Assembly (NCBI GenBank): GCA_030386875.1 | Contig: CM059563.1 | Span: 35,688,139-35,752,138 of the forward strand | Length of the DNA: 64,000 nucleotides | Direction of reading: 5' to 3' | DNA from: Morinoia aosen | Taxonomy: Eukaryota > Arthropoda > Malacostraca > Amphipoda > Talitridae | Shown: one piece after another, positions 33,439 through 43,716 of the stretch | Layout of the letters: each line of letters begins with the position of its first letter | Numbering within the stretch: the first letter of the stretch is position 1 | The notes under the pieces: model-generated | Told to the model about the DNA's origin: nothing | Database searches by the model: none | The model's input: only the letters and a program-made list of their open reading frames with translations | Translations under genes and position numbers: made by a program

Positions 33439-34380
33439 TTAGTTACTTTTATAAATTTTGGACCCAATTTTAACCTCAGCCCAATTTCTTTTGACCTTTA
33501 GAACCACAGCTGGCCCGAGCCAGGTTAATTCAAGTTTAGGTTTTTTCTCGTGATTTTTTAAAAGAACTCGGTCTCCAATTTTCACGTCCTTATTTCGACG
33601 CTTGAGGTTTCTGTAAAGGTTTCTTTCCGTTGTGTTATTTATAATCAAGTTTATAATATTTTCTACCGTCCGGGCGGCTTCTTTTGCTCGAAAATTTACC
33701 AAATCCAATTCTTCATCAAAACTGTAAGTCACAGAATCAAAACTTTCGGATTGGTAGAATGCACAAGTATCTCTATTAAACATTACAAAGCTAGGGGTTT
33801 CGCCTTAAGTAGAATTCGATGCGTTGTTCAGTGCATTTTCAACCACCTCAAGCATCTGGTCCCATTCTGCATGAGGGAGCGAATTCACATACAGTTTAAG
33901 CAGATTAGTTATTTTCTTGTGGTTTCTCTCTACTATAGCGTTGGAATGAGGACTGTATGTCAATACTTCTTTTTTAGCGATGGCGTGCACATTTGCAAAC
34001 TACTTGACCGCCACAGATTTAAATTCTAAAGCGTTATCAGTAATGAGAGTTTTAGGGAAACCTAACAAGGAGAAAAAATTACTCAAACATGAAATTACTG
34101 TCTCCGTACGACGATTAGAAATCGCATACAACCTAAAAAACCTAGAAAAAAGGTCAATGATAACCAAAATGTGTTTATTGCCATTATCTGTAACTTTTAG
34201 TGGGCCAAGAAGGTCCATAGATAAAACCTCGAATGGTTCCTTCGCTATCGGAGCAGTTAAAATTTTAATTGGCACAGAAGGTCTTGCTTTAATTAGTTTA
34301 CAAACTTCACACTCCTTAACAAATTTTCGCACAATTGTTTTTTCAAAATGATTGTAATATTTAATTTTGAACTTAAAAAG
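33439..34380 (-). pseudogene. Gypsy-1 integrase
   Basis: The zinc-binding HHCC region (HSMNHADDLH ... CEVC) is followed by the DDE core: VLSMDLLGPL (first Asp), LITDNALEF (second Asp) and SPHSNAIVERNHK (Glu). The C-terminal strand-rich domain (GDRVLLKN ... LTWLGPAVVLKV) ends at 33439. Two in-frame stops interrupt it: TAG at 34002-34000 and TAA at 33807-33805. The frame is otherwise continuous with RNase H upstream, so the original product was a single pol polyprotein. The enzyme would have inserted element DNA into the host genome. This copy cannot make full-length protein without readthrough. Confidence 0.85.
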
Positions 34381-35415
34381 AGTATGCAAATCATCAGCAT
34401 GATTCATCGAGTGAATAGCCAATATAGCTTTACCCATCAAGGAGTTAGGTACCACTGCTGTTAAAATTGTACTAGGTCTATTGTCAATTTGCCTACGTCG
34501 ATACAGAATGTCGTTCAGAATTAAAAATTTCTGTAGGTCTGGAATTTTCGAAACACTACCATGCAGTAAAGCGTCTTTAACTTCCATGCAAAATGGATCT
34601 TTCTCTTGCTCGTCAATAAATTTTTTAATAGTCCAAGAAATCTCTTTTTCTTTTGGTACATAGTCTATAAGCTTCGGTCGAGCTTCTGCGTCGGCAACAC
34701 TGTCGCTAGGCGGTAGGTCAAGCACCTCATGTCTCGTCATCTCTCTTTTTTTCTGCGAACGCGTCTCCATGATACAGACGTCTGATTCGAGCGCGAATTC
34801 CAGAGCAACACAGCGATCTAGTTCTTTAAAGGTTAACGTTTCATCGTTGATGGGAAGTCTGCTCAAATAATTCGCTACGACATTTTCCTTCCCAGGTAAA
34901 TACTTTACAATAGGGTCAAAAGAATGAACGTTTAAACACCAACGTGCCATGTTTGAATCTTCAGGGAGTTTTTTTGCAAATAATGGTGCCAATGGGCGAT
35001 GATCCGTATAGATACAGATAGGGTACCCTATAATCAAATATTTAAAATACTTTAGAGCTGAATAAATTGCGAAGAACTGTTTCTTAGTCGTGCTATATCG
35101 CTTCTGACTAGAGTTCAGACTTTTACTATAATAAGCCGCAGGTCGTGAAATTTGAACGCTTGAATCTTCTGTCTGCATCAAAACGGTGCCGATACCAGAG
35201 TTAGAAGCCTCAGTAAATAAATGGAAGTCCTTAGCGTAATCAGGATGTCTTAAGACAGTGTCAGAGGTCAGAGCAGATTTGATAAACACAAAACTCTTCT
35301 GGCATTCGTCGGTCCACGGATAGTCGACATCTTTTCTTAATAGGTTGTACAGCGGGTGAGCTACCTCAGCAAAGTTGGGTAAAAAATTACGGAAATAGTT
35401 GGCCAACCCTAGGAA
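34381..35415 (-). pseudogene. Gypsy-1 RT C-terminus (connection) and RNase H
   Basis: After a TAG at 35418-35416, within the usual KELQ-x-FLGLANYFR junction, the frame runs through the connection region to RNase H. RNase H shows FTEASNSGIGTVLMQ, where the first catalytic Asp of the common FTDAS motif is Glu, then KQFFAIYSALKYFKYLIIGY and the YTDHRPL and ARW motifs. A tether of about 150 residues leads to the integrase. The Asp to Glu change is conservative but unusual. Confidence 0.8.
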
Positions 35416-36300
35416 CTATTGTAATTCCTTCACATTGGTAGGAGGCCTGCAAGTCTGCAGTTTCTCCGAATTTTTACATCTGATACCATCTGCGGCAATA
35501 ATGTGTCCCAGATATTCAATTTGTTTTTTGAAAAAGTTACATTTTTCCAGTTTTAAAGACAAATTACCTGATCGAAGCATCTTAAGAACGCTTCCAATGT
35601 CAGCCAAATGCTGACTTTTGGTTCTGGAAAATACTAACATATCGTCTAAAAAGACGAATGCCAATTTGCCCAGAATAGGTGCAGGGGCAGAGGTCATCAC
35701 TCTCTGGAACGCGCTCGGGCTGGTACTCAAACCAAATGGTACGCGTGCGAAGTGGAATTTCCTATAATATACACTAAAGGCTGTATACTTTCTACTATCT
35801 TGGTCTAACTCGACCTGGTGGAAAGCCGAACGCATGTCCAGGTTAGTGAACCATGCGTTACCTCCTAGCGTCGATAGAATTTTGTCAATTTCGTACATTT
35901 CGTTCTCAATTTCATCAGCTGCAATTAATTCAATATTGCACAACATCGTATTCTCGGTTAAGTGAACAGCATCTTCATGTGCATTTAGAACCATTGGATA
36001 AGCTTCCTTTACAATTACCTTATTCAGAGCCCTAAAATCAATAACGGGACGTAGCTCCCCTGACTTCTTTTTAACTACAATGACAGGAAAATTGAAATCC
36101 GAGCTAGATTCTTCAATTATACCATGTGAAAGCATGTCATTAGTAATTCTCATCACCTCTTCCTGATGCTTCTGGGGGATTCTGTATGGAGCTAAATTTA
36201 GTACAGGTGCATCCGGTTTCAACTGAATCCGGTGCGTCATAAGGTTCGTAACACCTATAGCCTCTCCTTCTAACGTAACCACATCACGAAATTCATTTAA
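35416..36300 (-). pseudogene. Gypsy-1 reverse transcriptase with internal duplication
   Basis: RT motifs in order are HRIQLKPDAPVLNLAPYRIP, VIVVKKKSGELRPVIDFRALN, WFTNLDMRSAFHQVEL (first catalytic Asp), VPFGLSTSPSAFQRVM and the VFLDDMLVFS catalytic pair. Between the KEAYPM and IDKILS blocks, which are normally almost adjacent in Gypsy RTs, about 33 extra residues are present. They are encoded by a 103 bp segment (35893-35995) that duplicates 36601-36703 with two differences. A TAA at 36303-36301 separates this frame from the upstream pol segment. The insert lies within the fingers, so activity is doubtful even apart from the stops. Confidence 0.85.
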
Positions 36301-36935
36301 TTAATTTACCAAAGGTAACTGCATGTCCTCTTCGCAACATGAAACATCATCATTAGTTAAACAACGTCGTACTTCCTGCTTTCCTCCACATGACACACCT
36401 ACTTGTGCATTAACTCCTAACTCCTCGTCATCCGCGAGAACTTTCTTTCGACCGCGAGCGTCAGCATCCAACCCAAGTTGTCCTTCGACTATGGCCTTGT
36501 TTCCACCACCAGACGAAACAAACCGCATTGTATCCGACACTGCGTCAAAATCTATTTCCACATTATTAGCATCTCTCAGTGCTGTTTCCACACTTGTCAT
36601 GTACATTTCGTTCTCAATTTCATCAGCTGCAATAAATTCAATATTGCACAACATCGTATTCTCGATTAAGTGAACAGCATCTTCATGTGCATTTAGAACC
36701 ATTACCGGCACCACGTCGTCGTCTTCTATCCGAACAATGGATTCAGCCAACAAAGCTCCATTTCCAAGACATCTTTTTAAAATTACATACTCTTCTGGAG
36801 TTGCTTTTTTAACGAAACCGTACACTATTTTCATCGAGTTACCGGTCACTTCCACCTGAGTGCAATGAACGGTCAACGGCGGCCTTGCGTACTGTCTAGC
36901 CTCAGCCGCGGCCACGTTTTTTTCTTTACTCTGCA
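36301..36935 (-). pseudogene. Gypsy-1 pol segment between protease and RT
   Basis: An open frame of about 204 codons (reading ... EEYVILKRCLGNGALL, then acidic DDDVVP, then the source copy of the duplicated 103 bp) links protease and RT. No enzyme motif. Relative to the protease the frame changes near 36920-36930, at a run of seven A on the sense strand, probably a single-base indel. Confidence 0.6.
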
Positions 36936-37059
36936 GTTACTATTTTTAGCGGGGTGGCTGACCCTGTCGCTCTTTCTTGCAATGGCAACATCGGATATCA
37001 GACAGTCGCTGGTTACGATTTTTTTCATCACAACTTCTCTGCTTAAAACCGGTTCCATT

Positions 37060-37717
37060 TTTCACTCACAAAAGGGAATTGCAATACCTTCCCAAAGAAG
37101 TGTTTTATTTTTAAAATTAATTATAGCATCATTCAGAACATCGCGTCCTAGAATTTAATCATAGTTGAATTTCGCTTCTTTCACTATCAGCGCACTAGTT
37201 CTTAGAACTCTGCTAGTATCTGGAATCGAAATCTTCAGCTCTACCTCTCCGCTAACGTTACTTTTACCATTAATGCCTTTCACCCTTAAACGGCTCGGCT
37301 TAACTTCTTCGTTCAAGTTCTTAACCTGCTTGTAACTTATTAGAAATTTTTCTGAACCGCTATCTAGCAAGGCACTCAAATACTGGTCATTATTTTTAAT
37401 TATTATCGTAGGCTTGTTACATTGTTTAAATGCAACCAAACCGGCGCCTTTTTTATTGCAATTTCCTCTTACCACACTAGCGGAGAAATAGGCCTCAACT
37501 TCTTTGCTTCGTTTTTGTATATTCGCAAGCTCTTCGTCTTGCAATAAATTGTACCTATTTTCACATTTGAACAAAGGATCAATGAAGGATTTGTTTGTCT
37601 CGGTGGTATCTGGACTATCGACCACAGCTTCAAGATTAACGAGGGTGCTGACTACCTCGGGCTCAATCAAATTGAACAAATTCTCCCTGCTGCTTCTACC
37701 TGTTTCTACTCTTCGCT
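37060..37717 (-). pseudogene. Gypsy-1 protease
   Basis: An aspartic protease of the retropepsin type: SALLDSGSEKFLIS (catalytic D-S-G), a flap-like VKGINGKSNVSGEVEL region and, after a TAA at 37157-37155, the C-terminal ILGRDVL motif. It is in the -1 frame relative to gag and opens immediately after the slippery heptamer at 37718-37724. It would release Gag and Pol products from the polyprotein. Confidence 0.8.
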
Positions 37718-39145
37718 TAAAAAATCCCGAGCATCCGGCTTGGCATCTGCAAAATGTACTTCACTTCCTCCGCGCCATCGGCTACCTCTGATCACATTGC
37801 CTCCGCGTAGAAAAGCCTTATAACCACGTATTTCAGTTCCCGTGGCTCTACAATCTTTCTTAAAATGTGCTCCGCCACACGCAAAGCATCCTCTCGTATT
37901 AAGCTGACCTCTCTGAGATCTACTCTGAGATCTACATTCAAAATGACCAACTACTGAACATGAATTACAAAATGGAAAACCTCGTTTTTTACTTGAAGCT
38001 TGACTAGAACTAGAACCTCTGTCTGTTCTCACACTATTGCATTCCAAGGAACCATTTCCTCTGTCTCCCACATAACCACTGAACTCCCTCGCTCTTCCAC
38101 GAGGATTTCTCAACCAGGGCCTAGGGGTTGTCCTTCTTAGTCCTACACGACTCCTACGGTAGTTCCCAAAGTTCCCATAGAACACTTCACTCTCCGTAAA
38201 ATGATCTTGCGCCTCGACGCATTCATTAACATCACTAGTTACATCAGCTAAGTAGCTTTCGGGCTCGTTTCTGACTGGGTACTGGCTCGCGAGAATTTTC
38301 TTTGTTTCGGCCTTACTCCTGACAGCAGCAATTAATTTCGCTAAAAGTTAATCAGCGGAACTAAATTTACTTTCGAAAATTTTCCTAGAGAATGATTCGT
38401 CCAATAAGAGCCCCAAAATGGTTAACGCGAGGCTGAAAGACATACTGTCTCCTACAAAACGTTTTAGTTCTGTCTGAGTAGTGCAAGCCTGAAAGTAAGG
38501 ATGTCTTTGCCAACCCAGTGTGGTTGAAGTCAGAATGTTCTCTGTCAGTTTGCGTATTTTTGAGAACGCCGTTACTAGTTGGGCCGCCAACGCATTGTTT
38601 CGTATTAATTGCAATTCATTTAAATCACATGCCAAGGCGTGTATGGACTTCTCGCCGCGGCACACATAAATGTCATCTAGAATTTTTACCACTTGATCAA
38701 AAGTATAATTCAAATCGGTGTTGACCAGCTTGGTCACCACCACATTAAAATCTCCTACATTTTTGTTGGCGTACCTCAACAGAAACTCTTTTTTTCGTTC
38801 GTCACTTGTCACGTCCGGAAGAGGGGTCATATACGCTTTTAAGTTTTGAATGTGAGTAGTCCAGGATTTGTTCTCAAGGAAGTCTGGGTCCTGCGCACGA
38901 CGGCGCCCTTTAAACGTCAGTATCTCAGAGTTCGTCATTATCGTACCTGCTCTAGGTACGAGCCCTGCAATCTCTCTCGCCAACAGAGTACTGTCATCAT
39001 TGCTACTGGCGCTAGCACTAGTAGTCGGGGTCGTCATTGTCGAAATTTGCGTGGCAGTAACCGTAGGAGTACGTATTCTACCACTCTTTGTTACTGTGGG
39101 TTCTGTGCGGACGAATTCCGATTCGCTATCCGATGACTCCGACAT
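37706..39145 (-). pseudogene. Gypsy-1 gag with zinc knuckles
   Basis: The ATG at 39145 begins MSESSDSESEF, an acidic/Ser-rich N-terminus, followed by a capsid-like helical region. A TAA at 38350-38348 breaks the frame once. It then continues without shift through an Arg-rich segment and two knuckles, CNSCSVVGHFEC and CFACGGAHFKKDC (C-x2-C-x4-H-x4-C), to a TAG at 37708-37706. The length (about 480 codons) fits a Gypsy gag. Nucleic-acid binding and particle assembly are the expected roles. Confidence 0.8.
37718..37724 (-). promoter_or_regulatory. -1 ribosomal frameshift heptamer (gag to pol)
   Basis: The sense strand has T TTT TTA in the gag zero frame (codons GAT TTT TTA AGC), three codons before the gag stop. 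The -1 frame is open from here into the protease. This is the canonical X XXY YYZ retroviral slippery sequence. No downstream stimulatory structure could be confirmed by eye. Confidence 0.75.
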
Positions 39146-40114
39146 GGGTCTTACTGCAGAACAATTTCAAGAATTTTCCTATTCACAATCAAAGATATGC
39201 AAAAATAATGTCGCACTTTGCAAAACAGAAAGAGAACAAACACATCTAAATTCAAATAATATACACTCTATCCGAAAAAAATACACAATCAATACAATTA
39301 CACCACCAATTTCCTAAATGGTATTGACAAGGCAAATCCTTGAAAAATACCCCTACAGAAAGAAATTCTGTAACTCCGGCGAAAAAATTCTTGAGAAAGC
39401 TCAGATGAAATTTGGAAACACTCCCGCACTACCTTGAGCACACCTTATCAAAAAAAATCAGAAAATACCGCAAGCTTTTTACCTCTACTCTTTGGGGTAT
39501 TCAAAAAAATTCGTAATCACACCCAATCCCTTTTATCTAAACATGAAATCACAACGAACCCAGGGTGCACTCACTTCGGACATTGAAACTGAAAGGGTAT
39601 CGTTACTCTGCTAATCCAACGAAAGGGGAAACGCACTGCGCCTTGCACAGCGTCTAAATTGTGACTGACTTCACGGAATAAAATTCTTTGTGCGGAGCTG
39701 CGTGCTCGCCGTGCGGTATTGTCAACAGAAAAAAATACTACCACAAAAAAATCTGACTGCAAGCTCTCGGTGCAGAGGCACACAAAAAGAAATCAGGGAA
39801 ACACTTAACTGCAAAAAATATGCCGACTTCAGAGTGCGTTGCTTGTCGAGCTGCAGGGTAAGCTGTCGCAGGTGCCCGATGTTGCAGGTGCAGGGTAAAA
39901 CGCCGCTGATTAGACACGATGTTAGATGATGCAGACAGATGATTACACTATGTCGGAAAGCGTACTCGTTGATGATAACTTTTGATTTCGTACCACAGCT
40001 CACAACACCTTTAACTCTGCTACAGTTTTTAAATTAGGTGACACTTTATTTAGGTGACTGTTCGTAGTAATTTTATCACACACTAAGTTCTTGATCACTC
40101 ACAGAGTTGTTCCT

Positions 40115-40342
40115 TTACTCATTACTCGTTGTTGGGGATGCGGCGATTGTGACTTCGAATACACTTTCAATATCTTCTCCTGCTTCGTACACAAGTATCC
40201 TAGTGCGAAATGGTGATCCAATGTTGAGCCAAATAGTGAATTCGGTGTAAGCTTCCACCAGCGCCTCCACTGGTCTTTGAAAACCGAATACAATCACATA
40301 TGCTTGTGGCTGCCACACTTGGTTATTATTTTCGGTAGTCAT
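40115..40342 (-). CDS. Small leader ORF of Gypsy-1 (hypothetical)
   Basis: 75 codons from ATG 40342, about 100 bases inside the 5' LTR and 970 bases before gag. The product is acidic (starts MTTENNNQVW, contains YEAGEDIESVFEV) with no recognised domain. It could be an upstream ORF controlling gag translation, or a small accessory protein. The rest of the leader (39146-40114) shows no coding signal. Confidence 0.35.
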   Translation of the reverse strand: MTTENNNQVWQPQAYVIVFGFQRPVEALVEAYTEFTIWLNIGSPFRTRILVYEAGEDIESVFEVTIAASPTTSNE

Positions 40343-40431
40343 TTGAGACAGTACCGTATATAAAGTTTCTATTAGTCAGCCTCGGAACACTTCATATAAT
40401 TAATTATACACGAATACGTGAGTTCAGTTCA

Positions 40432-40449
40432 CCACAGACTGCGCCACCA
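40432..40449 (-). promoter_or_regulatory. Gypsy-1 primer-binding site
   Basis: One base from the 5' LTR the sense strand reads TGGTGGCGCAGTCTGTGG. The part TGGCGCAGTC is complementary to the 3' end of insect tRNA-Ser as I recall it, the primer of the 17.6/297 group. The exact tRNA is an inference. Confidence 0.5.
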
Positions 40450-40450
40450 A

Positions 40451-40644
40451 TATGCGGTGGGAGTAAAACACGGTAGAGCGGTAGTGTTTATTTGCAGAAG
40501 CCAGGTGAGTTGGCAGCTGGTGAGAGAATGAATGACTGAGCGCCATCAGCTACGCACGGCGCGGTTATATAGACTGCGAAATCTCAAGAACTTACGAAAC
40601 CCTGTCAAGACAATGGGCAAGAGTTCATGTGTGCTCACTGCACA
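40451..40644 (-). repeat. Gypsy-1 5' LTR (194 bp)
   Basis: Near-identical partner of 30479-30672. It contains the core promoter described separately. It ends next to the ACTG duplication at 40645-40648. Confidence 0.9.
40534..40571 (-). promoter_or_regulatory. LTR core promoter: TATA box plus TCAGT initiator
   Basis: The sense strand has TATATAA (40571-40565) and, about 32 bases downstream, TCAGTC (40539-40534), the insect initiator consensus. The same pair is in the 3' LTR. Transcription of Gypsy-1 probably starts at the initiator. Confidence 0.65.
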
Positions 40645-42850
40645 ACTGCTCTGAGGAAGATACAACGAGGAGAATACGTATTGGGCACTCTGCATGAGGA
40701 GCCTTTCTTGAATGGGAACCTAGCCGAGTTTATTTAGGAGAGGGGTTACGTGATCGCTTCTTTTGAAATTACCGTTGCATACCATCTTGGCTGCAAAATT
40801 TACGCATTTTTGTAAAATCATTTGAAAGTATTGAGGTCAGTCTCCCCATACTAGGCTGCAGTAGTCAATGCGCGATAACACCAGGGATTGAATGGCTAAT
40901 AATCCGGATTTTTTTTAAAGTTCCGTAGATTTTGTTGCAAGTAGTCTCAACGTGAGATTTGAAGGACATATTTCTATCGAACCATATACCTAGGTTTTTA
41001 ACTTTTTCTGATGCATTAATTTTATCATTTCCAACTGCGAGAGTAAGATTTGAAGTTTTTTTAATTGCATCATTGGATCCGAAAATAATGCATCGTGTTT
41101 TATTAGCACTTAGTTTGAGACCATTTCGGTCGTACCATGATTTCAGGCTAGTTAGTATAGTTTCGGCTTTTATTTGCGTCTGTGGTATTTCCGATACAGA
41201 ACTTGTTATTGCAATTTGAACATCATCTGCATACATTGAGATCCGTGTGTTAGAAGGCATTGGAAGGAAATCATTAACGAAAATATAAAACAGTAGCGGA
41301 GCAAGAATAGATCCTTGGGAACACCAAAATTGTTTTGAATGAATGGGGACAATTTCTCTTCTATGCGGACTCATGAGATCGATTTGACAAGTAACTTTCA
41401 AACCATTGCGTGTCAACTCCTAAGTTCAGTATTTTACGTAGAAGTCTATCATGTTCGACGCTATCGAACGCTTTAGAGAGATCGAGTAGCAGCAAGAGTG
41501 TCACATTCTTCTGATCGATGTCACTGTATATTTTTCGAGATATTGAGCAGAGCATCTTGAGTGCTAGTGTTTCTTCTATAGGCGTATTGATTTTGGTGAA
41601 GTAGATTTGACTCGTCCAGGTGAAATGACAGTTGATTGGTCACCACTTTCTCCACTATTTTAGACATTTCTGGTAAAAGACTGATGGGCCTGTAGTTTGA
41701 TGCTATATTTAGGTCACCACTTTTATGCAACGGTCTAATAATGGAGTGTTTTCATTGATTTGGAAACGTGTTGGTTGCTATTGATGTATTAATTGTCAGA
41801 CGAATCCATTGTGATGTGACTAGGAAACTGTGTTTGATATATTGAAGACTGATACCATCATGTCCAACTGCCTCTGTGTTTTTCAGTGAGTATAAGAAAT
41901 TTCTTAGCTCCGGTAAATCGACAGGACGTGGTCTCCCCCTGACATCAGCCCTCGAGGATGCAGGGGGGGCATGAATTTTCAATTGACGTTTCACCTGGAC
42001 TGGTACTCACCTCACTGGAAACGTCAGCCCCTACTTTTGAAAAAAATGTTTTGAAATCCGTGGCTGTTGCCAAGGGATTTTCAAAATTACTTGTACAGTC
42101 TAAATTTTTATATGGGGCTACCTCACTAATGATTTCCCAAGTTCGTTTCGGGTCATTTTTAGTCGCTATCAGCTTCTGGTAGAAGTGAGTTCGTTTCGCT
42201 TAAGTGATTTTCTTTTGGAAAATTTTTTCATGTTCTTTATATCTTTTGTATAAGGTACTGTTTGATCTATTGTTTTAGTACTCTCGCAAGTTAGCTTTCC
42301 CAATTCTGCTCGTCTCTTCAATTTCGTCAGTAATCCAAACAGTCCGTTTTGGCTCGTTTTTTTTGGTGACGTAAGGTGCGCATTCGTCGAAAGCTGCGGT
42401 GAAGTTCTCGGTTAAGATGGCCACTTGAATGTCATCACCGTCAGATTGCATAATATTCTGGAATTCAGTGGACCTATTGGGTAGTTTTTCTTGAAATAGT
42501 TCCGCAGAATAATGACTTTTCGAGCGATAAATCCTTAAGCGGTATTTTTGTCTTTCCTTTGCAATATTAATTTCACATTCTATAGAGTGGTGATCGGAAA
42601 TAAAAGGTGATATTACTGTACTAAGTATTGCGGTGCGATTATTTGTGATTGCCAGATCGAGGAGAGTTGCAGAGACTCTAGTGATGCGAGTCGGTTCTCT
42701 GACCATTTGTGATAGACTTAATTTATACAACAGTTTGCTTAGCTGATTGTTCTTTTCCGTTAAGTCAACATTAAAATCTCGGAAAGCAAAGAATGATTTT
42801 TTTGCCTGAAACATTTTTTTGAAGGTTTCCTTAATCAAATCTAGTGTTAG
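40645..42850 (-). mobile_element. CR1/L2-like LINE-2, 5' part
   Basis: The sequence resumes with actgctctgagg, continuous with the fragment ending at 30478 once Gypsy-1 and one ACTG are removed. It includes most of the RT and the C-terminal part of the endonuclease, then stops at about 42850, four to six bases from the fold-back element F copy 2. Confidence 0.75.
40650..42838 (-). pseudogene. LINE-2 ORF2 fragment: endonuclease C-terminus and RT
   Basis: The segment at 42838-42275 matches the C-terminal half of an APE-type endonuclease (FRDFNVDL, LLDLAITNN, ISDHHSIEC). RT pieces follow in broken frames: QYAYRRNTSTQDALL, LLLLDLSKAFDSVEH, GSILAPLLFYIFV, ISMYADDVQIA. Several frameshifts and stops separate them. 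Compared with LINE-1 it is more decayed but keeps more of the 5' region, so together they show the family had an endonuclease upstream of RT. Confidence 0.8.
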
Positions 42851-42856
42851 ACTTAG

Positions 42857-43712
42857 GGTGAGCGTACCCCTTATGAATCCATGTTTTTGAGATTTCTTGA
42901 GAAACTGGGATTTTTGCTGCTATAAAAAGTGTAAAAGGTCAGGTACATCCTGTGAAAAAATGAGACTCGTTCGTTCACTCGTTCGCCTGCTACGGGGGTT
43001 TAAAGAATAGGGGGGAGGGGAGGGGAAGTGGTATTTTATCATGTTACACCTCCCCCATGGCACTTCCTTCACGGCTTGACGTTGCTATGTCTCCTCTTAT
43101 GTCTCTGTATTACTCTATAATGACTTCAGGGGTCTAACCTGAACCAAAAATTTAAAAAAAATTTAATTACAGTTGTTTATATTTCTTTGTTATGCTTATT
43201 TTTGCTTTTAATGTAAACAATGGACTTTTGGTTTCAAAATGCTTATTCACCTACAGTTTTTGAGCTACAGTGATAATTTTGGTATCATTGGATGCGGAAA
43301 AGCAAGTACTTTCCAAAAACTCAAATGGTTTTTCTCTATATATTCATGTTCAAAAGAAATGACGTCCTAAATACGCACTTTTTTGATGAAATTTTTTTTT
43401 CACATTTTTTCACTTTTTTTATTTTTTTAAAAATTGGGGAAAACCATTCGAGTTTTTGGAATGTCCACGTCTATCCGCATTCAATGATACCAAAATCATT
43501 ACTGTAGCTCAAAATCTGTCGGACAAGAAGCATTTTGAAACCCCCCCCCCCCCAAAGTGATCGTTTTAATTGATTTCCCATATTCTTTTCAGGAAAATCG
43601 CACTTTTTCATAGAAGATAATCGATTCTCATTAGCATTTCCTATCAGTACACCAAATTTCATTGCTCTAGGTTCAATAATGAAGAAAATGTTTTGTAAGG
43701 AGGACGGTGTCC
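42857..43712. mobile_element. TTAA-type fold-back element F, copy 2
   Basis: Same family as 27254-28085 across its length (shared ggtcaggtacatcctgtgaa and gagactcgt-cgttcactcg). It is flanked by TTAG (42853-42856) and TTAA (43713-43716). Internal inverted arms lie at about 43232-43330 and 43443-43540. A homopolymer of C (near 43541) and T runs have expanded. Non-coding. Confidence 0.7.
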
Positions 43713-43716
43713 TTAA

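Larger units (their letters stand above)
30479..40644 (-). mobile_element. Gypsy-1: 10.2 kb Ty3/Gypsy-type LTR retrotransposon
   Basis: It is flanked by 194 bp LTRs (30479-30672 and 40451-40644) that differ at 4 positions, and by a 4 bp duplication ACTG (30475-30478 and 40645-40648) of the host LINE. In sense order: 5' LTR, primer site, leader with a small ORF, gag, -1 frameshift site, protease, RT, RNase H, integrase, an antisense ORF, a short membrane-protein ORF behind a splice acceptor, an AT-rich untranslated stretch, polypurine tract and 3' LTR. Domain order is the standard Ty3/Gypsy one (RT before integrase), unlike Gypsy-2. Five in-frame stops and one frame change in pol, and one stop in gag, mean this copy is dead, although LTR divergence of about 2 percent suggests a fairly recent insertion. 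Confidence 0.9.

Noticed and set aside
36915-36940. Second programmed frameshift site in Gypsy-1 pol (A-run)
   Set aside because: The run of A is not in the X XXY YYZ phase for the protease frame. A simple indel is more likely.
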